Source: Paraburkholderia guartelaensis (lineage in GTDB: Bacteria; Pseudomonadota; Gammaproteobacteria; Burkholderiales; Burkholderiaceae). Taken from it: a stretch of DNA of 38,794 nt. The notes beneath the pieces are model-generated. The model ran no database searches. It was given only the letters and a program-made list of their open reading frames with translations, and had not been told where the DNA came from. Positions 1 to 7,737 of this stretch are shown here, piece by piece (the first letter of the stretch is position 1; each line of letters begins with the position of its first letter). The stretch is taken from the NCBI RefSeq assembly GCF_004353905.1, contig NZ_SMOD01000058.1:1-38794 (forward strand). The letters run 5' to 3'. A program made the translations under genes and the position numbers.

Positions 1-172
1 GGGATGGAGCGCGCGTTGTAAGCGCTTATTGGCTAGACAACTTTAAGGGCCTGGCCTAGCTTGGCCGAACAGGACTGCTGCCGCGGGGAGGGGAGAGGGA
101 CTTGCAGATGCAGGGAGAAGGCAGGCGCGCGCATGAGGTTGCGCGCGCAACTATTGGCGGCAGGCGCGCCGG
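1..172. other. Left-edge non-coding stretch
   Basis: I see no convincing gene here. Open frames on both strands lack a recognisable product and a ribosome site. A self-complementary 14-mer (GTTGCGCGCGCAAC, 138-151) lies just downstream of the stop codon of the leftward gene that follows. It could fold into a short hairpin, but there is no T-run, so I do not call it a terminator. Confidence 0.4.
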
Positions 173-472
173 TCAATCGTCGTCGTCGCCGTGGTGATGG
201 TCCCAGCCACGATGACGGCCGTGGTCGTGCCAGTGGTGTTCGTCTTCGTCGTGGTCGTAGCGGTAATAGCCGTAAGCGGGGGGCGCTTGATAGACCACGG
301 GGGGCGGCGCTTGATAAACGACGGGCGGCGGTGCCTCGTACACCGGCTCGGGCGCGGCATAGACCGGACCGGGAACGCCGAGATAGACACCGATATCGGC
401 ATGGGCGGATGCCGCTGTGCTGACACACGTCCCTGCGAGCCCTGCGAGGAGATAAAACGTCAGGCGATTCAT
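173..472 (-). CDS. Small exported Pro-rich, His/Asp-rich protein
   Basis: A 99-residue protein read from the ATG at 472; an in-frame upstream start at 493 would lie before the signal peptide, so I prefer 472. The first 25 or so residues (MNRLTFYLLAG... ending ASAHA) form a typical Sec signal peptide. The middle is rich in Pro, Tyr and Val, with near-repeats of the type PPPVVYQA. The last 30 residues are dominated by His, Asp and Glu (HDEDEHHWHDHGRHR, then HHHGDDDD at the end). No enzyme domain is visible. The acidic/histidine tail suggests divalent metal binding in the periplasm or at the envelope, as in several short uncharacterised proteobacterial envelope proteins, but this is inference. 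The gene stands alone, divergent from the glycosidase gene. Confidence 0.75.
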   Translation of the reverse strand: MNRLTFYLLAGLAGTCVSTAASAHADIGVYLGVPGPVYAAPEPVYEAPPPVVYQAPPPVVYQAPPAYGYYRYDHDEDEHHWHDHGRHRGWDHHHGDDDD

Positions 473-732
473 GATGATCTCTATTCCAGTCAACGGACGC
501 GGTTGCGATGGAAGCGGATTCTAGTCGCTGAGCTTACGAACGAGATGCGCAGATTTGTCAATCGTGTAACCGGTGGTAAAGCAGAGCGAAAAAAGGCTGG
601 CTTAAGGTTCCCATAAGGTATTCGCGCGGAGCGGGATGGCCGTGCGTTTGGGGCCGCCGCTTTAGGGCCATTACACGTGTGTGCCGTTGCCATTACCCTA
701 TAGAGGCTGCCCGTGTCCGAGACAGGTTTCTC

Positions 733-2691
733 ATGCGTGCCGTCGATCGAACTTCTACGCAAGCCTGCAAGCCCGAATTCCGGAAAGAGGGCGATGTCTG
801 CTCGTTCGGGAATGATGCCGTTGCATTGCGCTGGGCACTCGAGGATGAACACCTCGCTCGCTTCTCGCTGGTCGATTGCGCAGCGGCATCCGTGCTGCCC
901 ATCGTCGCGCCATTCGCGCTGACTTTCGCGGACGGCACCACGCTCGGCCCGGATGCGATGCGAGTGCTTGCACCGGTAAGGGAAGACGCGCTCGCGGCCA
1001 ACCCCCAGGCATCGCGCCTGGCCGAACGCGTCGCAGGGCGGCGCGTGACCATCACGCTGGGTGATGCCCAGGGGCGCCTGCGGATTCAATGGAGCGTAGA
1101 GCAGCGCGACGGTGCGCGATATCTGCGCATGACGCTGGACGTGACGGCCCTGCGCCAGAACGAAGCCATTGCCGTCGTTACCTTGATGCAGGCGCGCACC
1201 GTCGGCGCGCAGACCTGCAGCGAACGCAAGGGCACGCCGGTCGTTGCGGGCAACTTCTACCTGGGCTTCGAGTTGCCGCTTGCAACCAGCCACGTGGAAG
1301 CAGAGAGCGTCAGTTTTACGCTGCAGCGCGCGCTGCCGCTGGAAAAGAGCCGGACGCTGACTTACGCCGCCGTGGCGGGCGTGGCGCGCGACGGGCAATT
1401 GCGGCGCGATTTCGCCACCTGTATCGAGCAGGAGCGCGCCCGCCCATATCGTCCATTTCTGCACTACAACAGCTGGTGGGATATCGGTTACCTCACGCCT
1501 TATACGCAGGACCAGGCGCTGGAGCGTATCGATGCGATCGGCCGCGAATTGCATACCGCGCGCGGCGTGCAGATCGATTCGTTTCTCTTCGACGATGGCT
1601 GGGACGACCTTGGCGGCGGCTGGCATTTCAGCCAGGCGTTTCCTCATGGCTTCGTACCGCTGCGCGATGCGGCGGCACGCTATGGCGGCGCGCCCGGCGT
1701 TTGGCTCTCTCCCTGGGGCGGCTATTGCGCGCCGAAGGACGAACGCATCGCGCACGGCCGCGCTGCGGGCTACGAAGTCATCGACGGCGGCTTCGCGTTA
1801 TCGGGGCCGCGCTATTACAAGCGATTCCACGAAGTCGTGATGAGCCTGCTCACGAGAGACGGCGTGAACCAGTTCAAGTTCGACGGGACGGGCAACGCGG
1901 ACCGTGTCTTTCCCGGCAGCGTTTTCGATAGCGACTGGGACGCGGCAATCCAGCTGATCGGCGATATTCGTGCGGCGAAACCCGAAACCTTCATCAATCT
2001 CTCGACGGGCACGCATCCCTCGCCGTTCTGGTTGCGCTACGTCGACACGATCTGGCGCGGCGGCAGCGACGATGGTCAGGCGGGCAGCGGCACGAACCGC
2101 GAGCGCTGGATCACGTATCGCGATGCGCAGACGTACCGCAACGTCGTGGTGCGCAGCCCGCTCTTTCCGCTCAATTCCCTGATGCTGCACGGCATCGTCC
2201 TGGCGCAATGCAATCCACGCTTGAATATGCCGGAAGGCGACGCATTCGCGCACGAGGTGCGGTCCTTCTTCGCGAGCGGTACGCAATTGCAGGAGTTGTA
2301 CATCACGCCATCGCTGCTGGGCGACGACGACTGGAACGTGCTCGCGCAAGCGGCCCGATGGGCGCGCGTGAACAGCGACGTATTGCGCGACAGCCACTGG
2401 ATTGGCGGCGCGCCCGACGAAGCGGCCATCTACGGCTGGGCCGCGTGGGCGACGCACAAGGCAATCGTGACGCTGCGCAATCCGCACGACGAGGCGCAGC
2501 GCTTTGCACTGGTGCTGCGGGATCAACTGGAACTGCCGCCCGAGGCGGCGGGGCGATTCCACGCGCGAAGTCTCTGGCGTGCAGGCACGGCCGGCGTTCC
2601 CGCAGTCCTGGACGCGGACGTGCCGTACGCAATCCAGCTCGCGCCATTCGAAGTGCTCACGCTGGAATTGCTGCCGGCTGATGGAGGCTAA
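733..2691 (+). CDS. Glycoside hydrolase, clan GH-D / GH36-like (alpha-galactosidase-like)
   Basis: About 652 residues from the ATG at 733; an in-frame GTG at 679 would add 18 residues without a better ribosome site. The layout is that of GH36/GH-D enzymes: an N-terminal beta-rich domain (about 1-235), a TIM-barrel centre and a C-terminal beta domain. Barrel landmarks include NSWWDIGY at the start of the barrel, LFDDGWDD near residue 288 and FKFDGTGN near residue 383. The FKFD aspartate is a candidate nucleophile, by analogy with the KWD-type motif of GH36. Relatives are often annotated 'alpha-galactosidase' or, misleadingly, 'enterotoxin'. No signal peptide is seen, so the enzyme is probably cytoplasmic and acts on imported oligosaccharides. 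The gene converges on a GH35 beta-galactosidase and the two stop regions overlap by 4 bases, which suggests related galactoside substrates. The exact substrate is unknown. Confidence 0.65.
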   Translation: MRAVDRTSTQACKPEFRKEGDVCSFGNDAVALRWALEDEHLARFSLVDCAAASVLPIVAPFALTFADGTTLGPDAMRVLAPVREDALAANPQASRLAERVAGRRVTITLGDAQGRLRIQWSVEQRDGARYLRMTLDVTALRQNEAIAVVTLMQARTVGAQTCSERKGTPVVAGNFYLGFELPLATSHVEAESVSFTLQRALPLEKSRTLTYAAVAGVARDGQLRRDFATCIEQERARPYRPFLHYNSWWDIGYLTPYTQDQALERIDAIGRELHTARGVQIDSFLFDDGWDDLGGGWHFSQAFPHGFVPLRDAAARYGGAPGVWLSPWGGYCAPKDERIAHGRAAGYEVIDGGFALSGPRYYKRFHEVVMSLLTRDGVNQFKFDGTGNADRVFPGSVFDSDWDAAIQLIGDIRAAKPETFINLSTGTHPSPFWLRYVDTIWRGGSDDGQAGSGTNRERWITYRDAQTYRNVVVRSPLFPLNSLMLHGIVLAQCNPRLNMPEGDAFAHEVRSFFASGTQLQELYITPSLLGDDDWNVLAQAARWARVNSDVLRDSHWIGGAPDEAAIYGWAAWATHKAIVTLRNPHDEAQRFALVLRDQLELPPEAAGRFHARSLWRAGTAGVPAVLDADVPYAIQLAPFEVLTLELLPADGG

Positions 2692-4541
2692 TACAACGAA
2701 TTCGTCAGTGGCACCGGTTTCGTTTCGGTCTGGTGCAGGTCGAAGATCAGCACTTCGTTCTCGCCTTGCGTGAGCCACGGCGCGGGGCAATACAAGCGCT
2801 GTTGCGGGCCGATACTCCAGTAGCGCCCGAGATTGTGCCCATTGACCCAGACCACGCCCTTGGTCCAGTGGCTCATATCGAGCCAGGTGTCGCCGATTTC
2901 ATCGAGAACCAGATGTGCCTTGAAAAAGAGTCCGGGCTTCAACAGATTCGTGCAGCGCGCCTCCAACCCGGCGATGTACGCCTCATTCATCGGCAGCAAA
3001 AAGACTTCCCATCCCTCGAGCGATGAAACGGACCCGTCGGCGTATTGCATTTTCACGGGCGCGAGCAGCCCTTTGCGGTCGACGATCGCAGGCCCGAAGT
3101 TGACGCGCCCCATGCCCTCTACCAGAATTTCGAGCGCTCCTGTCACGGCCGCGGGCAATGCGAGCGGCGCGCAATGCGTCACACACAACCGCTGTGCATA
3201 GCCGTGCGGAATGCGCGCGCGAGAGACGCCGCCCGCGTAGTGCTCGCCAACGAAAACCGTCGCATAGTCATGAACGCCGCTGATATCCAGCGCGCCAACG
3301 GCTTGCGTCTGCAACGGTTTGCGATACAGCATGAAGCCCGATGTCTGACCGTAGTGCTCGAACGGTTGCGGATCGACGCTCGACTCGCGCGGCAGGGGCG
3401 CGGGCAGGTTGTCCCAGATCGAGGCGTAGAGGGACGGCGTCAGGGTGTGACCCGTGAGTGTGGCGATGGCGTCGGGAATGTCCGGCAAAGGATCGGTCAG
3501 ATAGCTGGCGATGATGTCGCGATACTTCACGTATTTCGCCGTGGCCGCCCCTTGCTCGTTGATCGGCGCGCCATAGTCGTAGCTCGTGATATCGGGTTGA
3601 TAGTTGCCCGACTCGTCCACATTCGCGCCGGCATGAAAGGCGAAGCTCGTGCCGCCGTGAATGACATAGAGGTTGAACGACAATTGCGACTGCATGAATG
3701 CCGTCAAGATGGCGGAAAGATCGTAATGGAGTCCTGCGAATTCCGGTTCGCCCCAATGTGTCAGCCAGCCCGTGTAGACCTCGCCCGCCATTGCGGGCAC
3801 GGCAGGAAATGCGCGTCGCACCGTGGCGATTTGCGCCGCGTTGCCGTTGCTCAACGCGATGGCGCCGCCCGTCACCGTACTGCGATTGCGTTCGAGTTGC
3901 TCGAGACCGTCTTCGGTGTAGAAGGGCCCCGTTATGCCGCCGCGTAGCCAAAGCTGCCTCAGTTCTTCGAGGTAAGCGGGATTGCTTGCGTACGATCCGA
4001 ATTCATTCTCTATCTGGATCATCAGGATCGGCCCGCCTGCATCGATCATCAACGGCTTGATGCGGGGAGCGAGTTCGCCGATGTAGCGCGCAACCGCGGC
4101 CATGTAACGGGCGTCGGTGGCCGAGTCGGTACGCAGCTGAATGTCCGGTTCGCTCAGCAAGTAAGAGGGCAGGCCTCCCAGGTCCCACTCGGCGCAAACA
4201 TACGGGCCCGGGCGCAACAGCACCCAAAGCGCTTCTTCCTGACACAGGCGCATGAAGGCTTCGATATCGCGGTTGCCGCTTTCGAAGTCGAACACGCCCC
4301 TGCGTGGCTCGTGGTAGTTCCACATGATGTACAACGCGATGCAGTTCATGCCCATCGCTTTGGCCATGCGAATACGATGCTGCCAGTACTCGCGTGGAAT
4401 GCGCGCGGGATGCATTTCGCCGCTGCGAATCTGGAAGGGCTCGCCGTCGAGCAGGAAGTGCTCGCCATTGGGGCTGAACGAGAAGGTGTGGCTGCGTTCG
4501 GGGTTCACAGTGCAATCGCGCCCTTGTATTTGCAGACTCAC
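2688..4541 (-). CDS. Beta-galactosidase, glycoside hydrolase family 35
   Basis: 617 residues from a GTG at 4541, preceded by a GGAAG ribosome site 8 bases upstream; a second GTG at 4508 is possible. GH35 landmarks are all present: GEMHPARIPREYW, the GPYVCAEWDLGGLP strand, and the active-site signature GGPILMIQIENEFG with the acid/base Glu180. The nucleophile is expected at Glu254 in GEVYTGW. The C-terminal part carries the jelly-roll domains usual in the family (VWVNGHNLGRYW near the end). There is no signal peptide, so I infer a cytoplasmic enzyme hydrolysing terminal beta-galactosides. It is convergent with the GH-D enzyme. No transporter or sugar-responsive regulator is adjacent, so the physiological substrate cannot be read from context. 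Confidence 0.92.
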   Translation of the reverse strand: MSLQIQGRDCTVNPERSHTFSFSPNGEHFLLDGEPFQIRSGEMHPARIPREYWQHRIRMAKAMGMNCIALYIMWNYHEPRRGVFDFESGNRDIEAFMRLCQEEALWVLLRPGPYVCAEWDLGGLPSYLLSEPDIQLRTDSATDARYMAAVARYIGELAPRIKPLMIDAGGPILMIQIENEFGSYASNPAYLEELRQLWLRGGITGPFYTEDGLEQLERNRSTVTGGAIALSNGNAAQIATVRRAFPAVPAMAGEVYTGWLTHWGEPEFAGLHYDLSAILTAFMQSQLSFNLYVIHGGTSFAFHAGANVDESGNYQPDITSYDYGAPINEQGAATAKYVKYRDIIASYLTDPLPDIPDAIATLTGHTLTPSLYASIWDNLPAPLPRESSVDPQPFEHYGQTSGFMLYRKPLQTQAVGALDISGVHDYATVFVGEHYAGGVSRARIPHGYAQRLCVTHCAPLALPAAVTGALEILVEGMGRVNFGPAIVDRKGLLAPVKMQYADGSVSSLEGWEVFLLPMNEAYIAGLEARCTNLLKPGLFFKAHLVLDEIGDTWLDMSHWTKGVVWVNGHNLGRYWSIGPQQRLYCPAPWLTQGENEVLIFDLHQTETKPVPLTNSLY

Positions 4542-4590
4542 GCACTATACTTCCACGGCTGATAGCAGAACGCTTAATTTCGCTTAAGCC

Positions 4591-4596
4591 TATAAT
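4591..4596 (+). promoter_or_regulatory. TATAAT -10 box upstream of the HdeD-like gene
   Basis: A perfect TATAAT lies 26 bases before the first ATG of the HdeD-like gene. No good -35 hexamer is visible at 16-18 bases upstream, so the promoter may need an activator or may be weak. Confidence 0.4.
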
Positions 4597-4622
4597 TCGG
4601 CAAGAATACGCGCAAGTCAGAT

Positions 4623-5183
4623 ATGCCGAGCTATGTAACCGTATTGACGCAGTTACATTCGAATATGAAAAAGCGTGCTATTTTTCCGATTGCCAGCTCA
4701 ACGCTTCTCGTCGCGGCGGGAATTTTCTGCATCGTCTTGTCACTCTCGACAAGGTCCTTGATTGGAACGCTTTTCATCGCAAGGATGCTGCTGTTCTGCG
4801 GCTTCGTGCACGCATTGAATCTCTTCACGACGAAAGACTGGAAACTCGCTATCAGGCGTATTCCGCCAGTCATCGTGCCCATACTCATCGGCATTCTCAT
4901 TCTGGTCAATGACAGCGCAAGGGCGCGCGGGCTTACCGTGATGCTGATGATCTTCTTTGTGCTCGACGGCTTCTTCAAGATCATTGCGTCGGTCGGGCAG
5001 GACGTGAAGATCAACAATATCGGCATTGTCAGCGCGGCGCTGTCTTTCCTGCTCGCCATTTTTCTGGCCGCCAATTTCCCGAGCGTGCCGTTACCCTTGC
5101 TCGGATTGTTCCTCGGGCTGGATCTCATTTCCATGGCCGTGGTGCCGTTTGGCGGCCGGGAGCGCAGGCGCGAACTGATCTGA
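4623..5183 (+). CDS. HdeD/DUF308 family membrane protein
   Basis: 186 residues from the ATG at 4623; an equally plausible ATG at 4665 (MKKRAIFP) would remove 14 residues, and neither start has a clear ribosome site. The protein is almost entirely hydrophobic, with about six transmembrane helices arranged as three hairpins separated by short charged loops (KDWKLAIRR, NDSARARG, VGQDVKINN). That is the DUF308 pattern of HdeD, a membrane protein linked to acid resistance in enterobacteria. The biochemical role of the family is not established. The gene is followed by another small membrane protein gene after 131 bases, so both could be envelope-stress genes. Confidence 0.65.
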   Translation: MPSYVTVLTQLHSNMKKRAIFPIASSTLLVAAGIFCIVLSLSTRSLIGTLFIARMLLFCGFVHALNLFTTKDWKLAIRRIPPVIVPILIGILILVNDSARARGLTVMLMIFFVLDGFFKIIASVGQDVKINNIGIVSAALSFLLAIFLAANFPSVPLPLLGLFLGLDLISMAVVPFGGRERRRELI

Positions 5184-5314
5184 CCTGACGAAAGCGCAGT
5201 CGGCGGCCGCGTCACGGCCGGGCATCACGTTTCGCGCTCACATGGTGTCGCTATCGACGCCTGTATCAGCTTGCAGTTGCCGTTTTCCATACGCAAAACC
5301 GACGGAGGCGATTC

Positions 5315-5695
5315 ATGATCTTCGCAAATGGCTTTACGTTTTCGAACTTTATTATCGATGCGTTTTCGATATTCATGTTCATTCTGTGGTTCTGGCTGTT
5401 CATCACGATCACGAGCGACCTGTTCCGTCGAACCGATATCTCGGGCTTCCTGAAGATCGTCTGGGTGATCTTTCTGATTGTTTTGCCCTATATCGGCATA
5501 TTTGCCTATGTCCTCACGCAGGGCAGAGACATGGCGCATCGCAACCAGGAGCGGGCGCAGAAGGCGCGCGAAGAACTGCGCCACATTGTGGGCTACAGTG
5601 TGGCGGACGAAATCGAGAAGCTCGACAAGCTCAAGACGACAGGCTCGATTACCGACGACGAGTACAAGCGCCTGCGCGCGCGGCTCGTCGAGTGA
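5315..5695 (+). CDS. Small membrane protein with PLDc_N-like segment and SHOCT domain
   Basis: 126 residues, start fixed by a strong GGAGG ribosome site 6 bases before the ATG. Two transmembrane helices (about 11-33 and 46-68) flank SDLFRRTDISGFLKIVW, as in PLD-nuclease N-terminal-type membrane proteins. A charged linker (RNQERAQKAREELRH) follows, and the last 30 residues (KLKTTGSITDDEYKRLRARLV) match the SHOCT oligomerisation motif. No enzymatic residues are visible. A function in envelope assembly or stress is a guess from the architecture. The gene converges on the RcnB-like gene, with two hairpins in between. Confidence 0.75.
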   Translation: MIFANGFTFSNFIIDAFSIFMFILWFWLFITITSDLFRRTDISGFLKIVWVIFLIVLPYIGIFAYVLTQGRDMAHRNQERAQKAREELRHIVGYSVADEIEKLDKLKTTGSITDDEYKRLRARLVE

Positions 5696-5704
5696 TAAGG
5701 GCGG

Positions 5705-5729
5705 CAGGCATGGCGAGAGTCCATGCCTG
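5705..5729. terminator. Hairpin between convergent genes (first)
   Basis: A perfect 9-bp stem (CAGGCATGG / CCATGCCTG) with a 7-base loop lies just after the stop of the SHOCT gene. There is no T-run; it may act as a bidirectional transcript end together with the next hairpin. Confidence 0.45.
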
Positions 5730-5746
5730 AATCAGGCAGTCATTGC

Positions 5747-5770
5747 GCGGGCTACGGCAACGTAGCCCGC
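5747..5770. terminator. Strong hairpin between convergent genes (second)
   Basis: A perfect 10-bp GC-rich stem (GCGGGCTACG / CGTAGCCCGC) closed by a GCAA loop sits between two convergent genes. It lacks a T-tract, so it is a likely transcript-end stabiliser or a factor-dependent terminator rather than a classic intrinsic one. Confidence 0.5.
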
Positions 5771-5782
5771 CGCGTCATTCAG

Positions 5783-6109
5783 TCATTCAGTACCGGGTAC
5801 GATCTTCGAGATCCGCCAGTTGCTTCTCGTTACCAGCACGTAGTCGCCATTCACGCCAAGCCATTGCTGGCCGCGCTTCGGTGCGTCCAGGTTATGCGAC
5901 TTCCAGTCGTTCATCTGATAGTTGTAGTGCCGGTACTTCGAGGGAACCTGTTGGCCCTCGTGCCAGTCGCGATGCGGCATGGTCGGCATGACCTGCTGGC
6001 GACCTGTCCCCTGGCTTTGATCTCCACCCGATGTGCCCTGCGCAATTGCAGAAGAGGAGACACCGACGAGGAGCGCAGCGATGACTGAGAGGACGAGTTG
6101 GCTTTTCAT
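5783..6109 (-). CDS. RcnB-like periplasmic protein
   Basis: 108 residues from the ATG at 6109, which has a GGAG site about 9 bases upstream; the frame stays open further upstream but without a signal peptide. The N-terminus (MKSQLVLSVIAALLVG... ending SAIAQ) is a Sec signal peptide. The C-terminal half has the RcnB fold signature: a Tyr/Asn-rich linker, then PKRGQQWLGVNGDYVLVTRSN and a final WRISKIV strand. Escherichia coli RcnB is a periplasmic protein affecting nickel/cobalt homeostasis. Many proteobacterial homologues exist without a known role, and no metal ligands stand out in this one. It is a single gene, convergent with the SHOCT protein. Confidence 0.75.
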   Translation of the reverse strand: MKSQLVLSVIAALLVGVSSSAIAQGTSGGDQSQGTGRQQVMPTMPHRDWHEGQQVPSKYRHYNYQMNDWKSHNLDAPKRGQQWLGVNGDYVLVTRSNWRISKIVPGTE

Positions 6110-6178
6110 GATTCGATCTCCGTGGGCAAGAAGATGATTGACGTCGCCATGGCTATGGCTTCTTCGGTTATAGAACAT

Positions 6179-6561
6179 CCCGAAAGCCGTGATATCCAGT
6201 TGTGCGAACGTGCCCTTAAAAGCGTATGGGCAAAGGCTGGAAAACGAAAGAATCTAGCGGTGTGAATAAGGGTGTGAAGCGTCTATCCATAGTAGTAAAC
6301 GGAATTCCGACTTCAAGGAATTTACGAATAGTTGATTTTGTGGCGGTTTTGCGTAATTCCCGTGAATACTTTGAAAGCGCTGGTTGTTAGATAACGATTG
6401 AAACGTCGTGCGCTTTTCCCGCGCTTGTGCTCTCGCGGATTGCGCACATCGGGGGCCGTAATTCGCAGTTTGAGTGAACATCGCAATGATCCGGTCGAGT
6501 ACAAGCGCAATGAGCCATTCGGGGTGCGCGCGTACCGTCACTATTTTCGGTGGAGCCTCGC
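6179..6561. other. 383-bp intergenic region before the RND operon
   Basis: The stretch is more AT-rich than its neighbours and must hold the promoters of the RcnB-like gene and of the efflux operon. I see no gene, no recognisable regulator site and no convincing -35/-10 pair. A weak candidate (TTGAAA ... TAACGA, about 6371-6397) has short spacing. No regulator gene for the pump is adjacent. Confidence 0.4.
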
Positions 6562-7725
6562 GTGCCAAACTGCGAACCCAGACGCTGTCGCCCCTGGCTG
6601 ATCGGCATTGCGGCAATGTTGCTGCTGGCGAGCTTCGGATGCCGCGACCGGCAGGCCCAAAGCGGCGCCGCGCCACCGCCGCCGAGTGTGCTGGTCGAGA
6701 CGGTTGCGGCGCATTCCATTCCCCGCGAGATCGAACTGCCGGGGCGTATCGAAGCGATCCGCTCGGCGGAGGTGCGCGCCCGTGTGGACGGTATCGTCGA
6801 GCGCCGGCTCTTCGAGGAGGGCACCGATGTGCGCGCCGGCGCGCCGCTCTTTCTCATCGATTCGCGCGACTACGAGGCCGCGTTGCAGCAGGCCCAGGCA
6901 GCGCTGAACCGGGCCCGGGCCGTGCAGGGCAATGCGGCCTCCGAGGTTGCGCGCTTCAAGCCGCTGGTGGCGCGCCAGGTCGTGAGCGCCCAGGAGTTCG
7001 AATCCGCAACAGCTGCCCTGCAGCAGGCCGACGCGAATGTTGCGGACGCACGCGCCGCAGTGACGCTCGCGCAGCTTCGCCTCGATCGCTGCACGGTTCG
7101 TGCGCCGATAGCGGGCCGTGTGGGGCGCGCGCTCGTCACCGAAGGCGCGCTGGTCAGTGCGGCCGGCGCGACCTTGCTCACGCAGGTCAATCAGCTTTCG
7201 CCCGTGAACGCCGTGTTCACGCAGTCGAATATCTCGTTGCTGGAAGTACGCAAACAGATCGCGTCGGGCACGCTTGCGGCGCCGGCCGCGGACCGCGCGC
7301 AAGTGTGGCTCACGCTCGCGAACGGCGACGATTATGGCGAGTCGGGCGTGCTCGACTTCACCGATCTCGTCGTCGATCCTTCCACGGGCACGCAGGTGCT
7401 GCGCGCGCGCTTCAATAATGCGTCGCGCATTTTGTTGCCGGGCCAGTTCGTGCGCGGGCGCGTCGTGATCGGCACGATACCGAACGGCCTGGCCGTGCCC
7501 GCGCGCGCGGTGCAGTTCGACAGCAACGGGGCGAGCCTCTCGCTCGTTGCCGACGACGGCACCGTCGTGCGGCGCAATGTCGTGCTCGGCCCGCAGGAAG
7601 CGGGGCAGTGGGTCGTGAAGGATGGGCTGGAGCCCGGTGAGCGCGTGATCGTCGACGGCTGGCAAAGGGTGCAGCCTGGGCAGCATGTGGACGCCCATCC
7701 TCTCGCCGCTGCGGCCCACTCCTGA
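6562..7725 (+). CDS. RND efflux periplasmic adaptor (membrane fusion lipoprotein)
   Basis: 387 residues from the GTG at 6562, which has GGAG six bases upstream; a GTG at 6550 would add four residues. The N-terminus is a lipoprotein signal (hydrophobic core, then LLASFGC lipobox), so the mature protein is probably anchored by a lipidated cysteine. The family order is clear: a barrel-sandwich/lipoyl half (GRIEAIRSAEVRARVDGIVERRLF), an alpha-helical hairpin, the second lipoyl half (TVRAPIAGRVGRALVTEGALV), then beta-barrel and membrane-proximal domains ending at VDGWQRVQPGQ. It bridges the pump and the outer-membrane channel. It is the first gene of a three-gene operon, 12 bases before the pump gene. 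Confidence 0.93.
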   Translation: MPNCEPRRCRPWLIGIAAMLLLASFGCRDRQAQSGAAPPPPSVLVETVAAHSIPREIELPGRIEAIRSAEVRARVDGIVERRLFEEGTDVRAGAPLFLIDSRDYEAALQQAQAALNRARAVQGNAASEVARFKPLVARQVVSAQEFESATAALQQADANVADARAAVTLAQLRLDRCTVRAPIAGRVGRALVTEGALVSAAGATLLTQVNQLSPVNAVFTQSNISLLEVRKQIASGTLAAPAADRAQVWLTLANGDDYGESGVLDFTDLVVDPSTGTQVLRARFNNASRILLPGQFVRGRVVIGTIPNGLAVPARAVQFDSNGASLSLVADDGTVVRRNVVLGPQEAGQWVVKDGLEPGERVIVDGWQRVQPGQHVDAHPLAAAAHS

Positions 7726-7737
7726 GCGGCGCGCCTC

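Noticed and set aside
490..1755. 421-codon minus-strand frame over the GH-D gene
   Set aside because: No ribosome site or domain; the plus-strand glycosidase explains the region.
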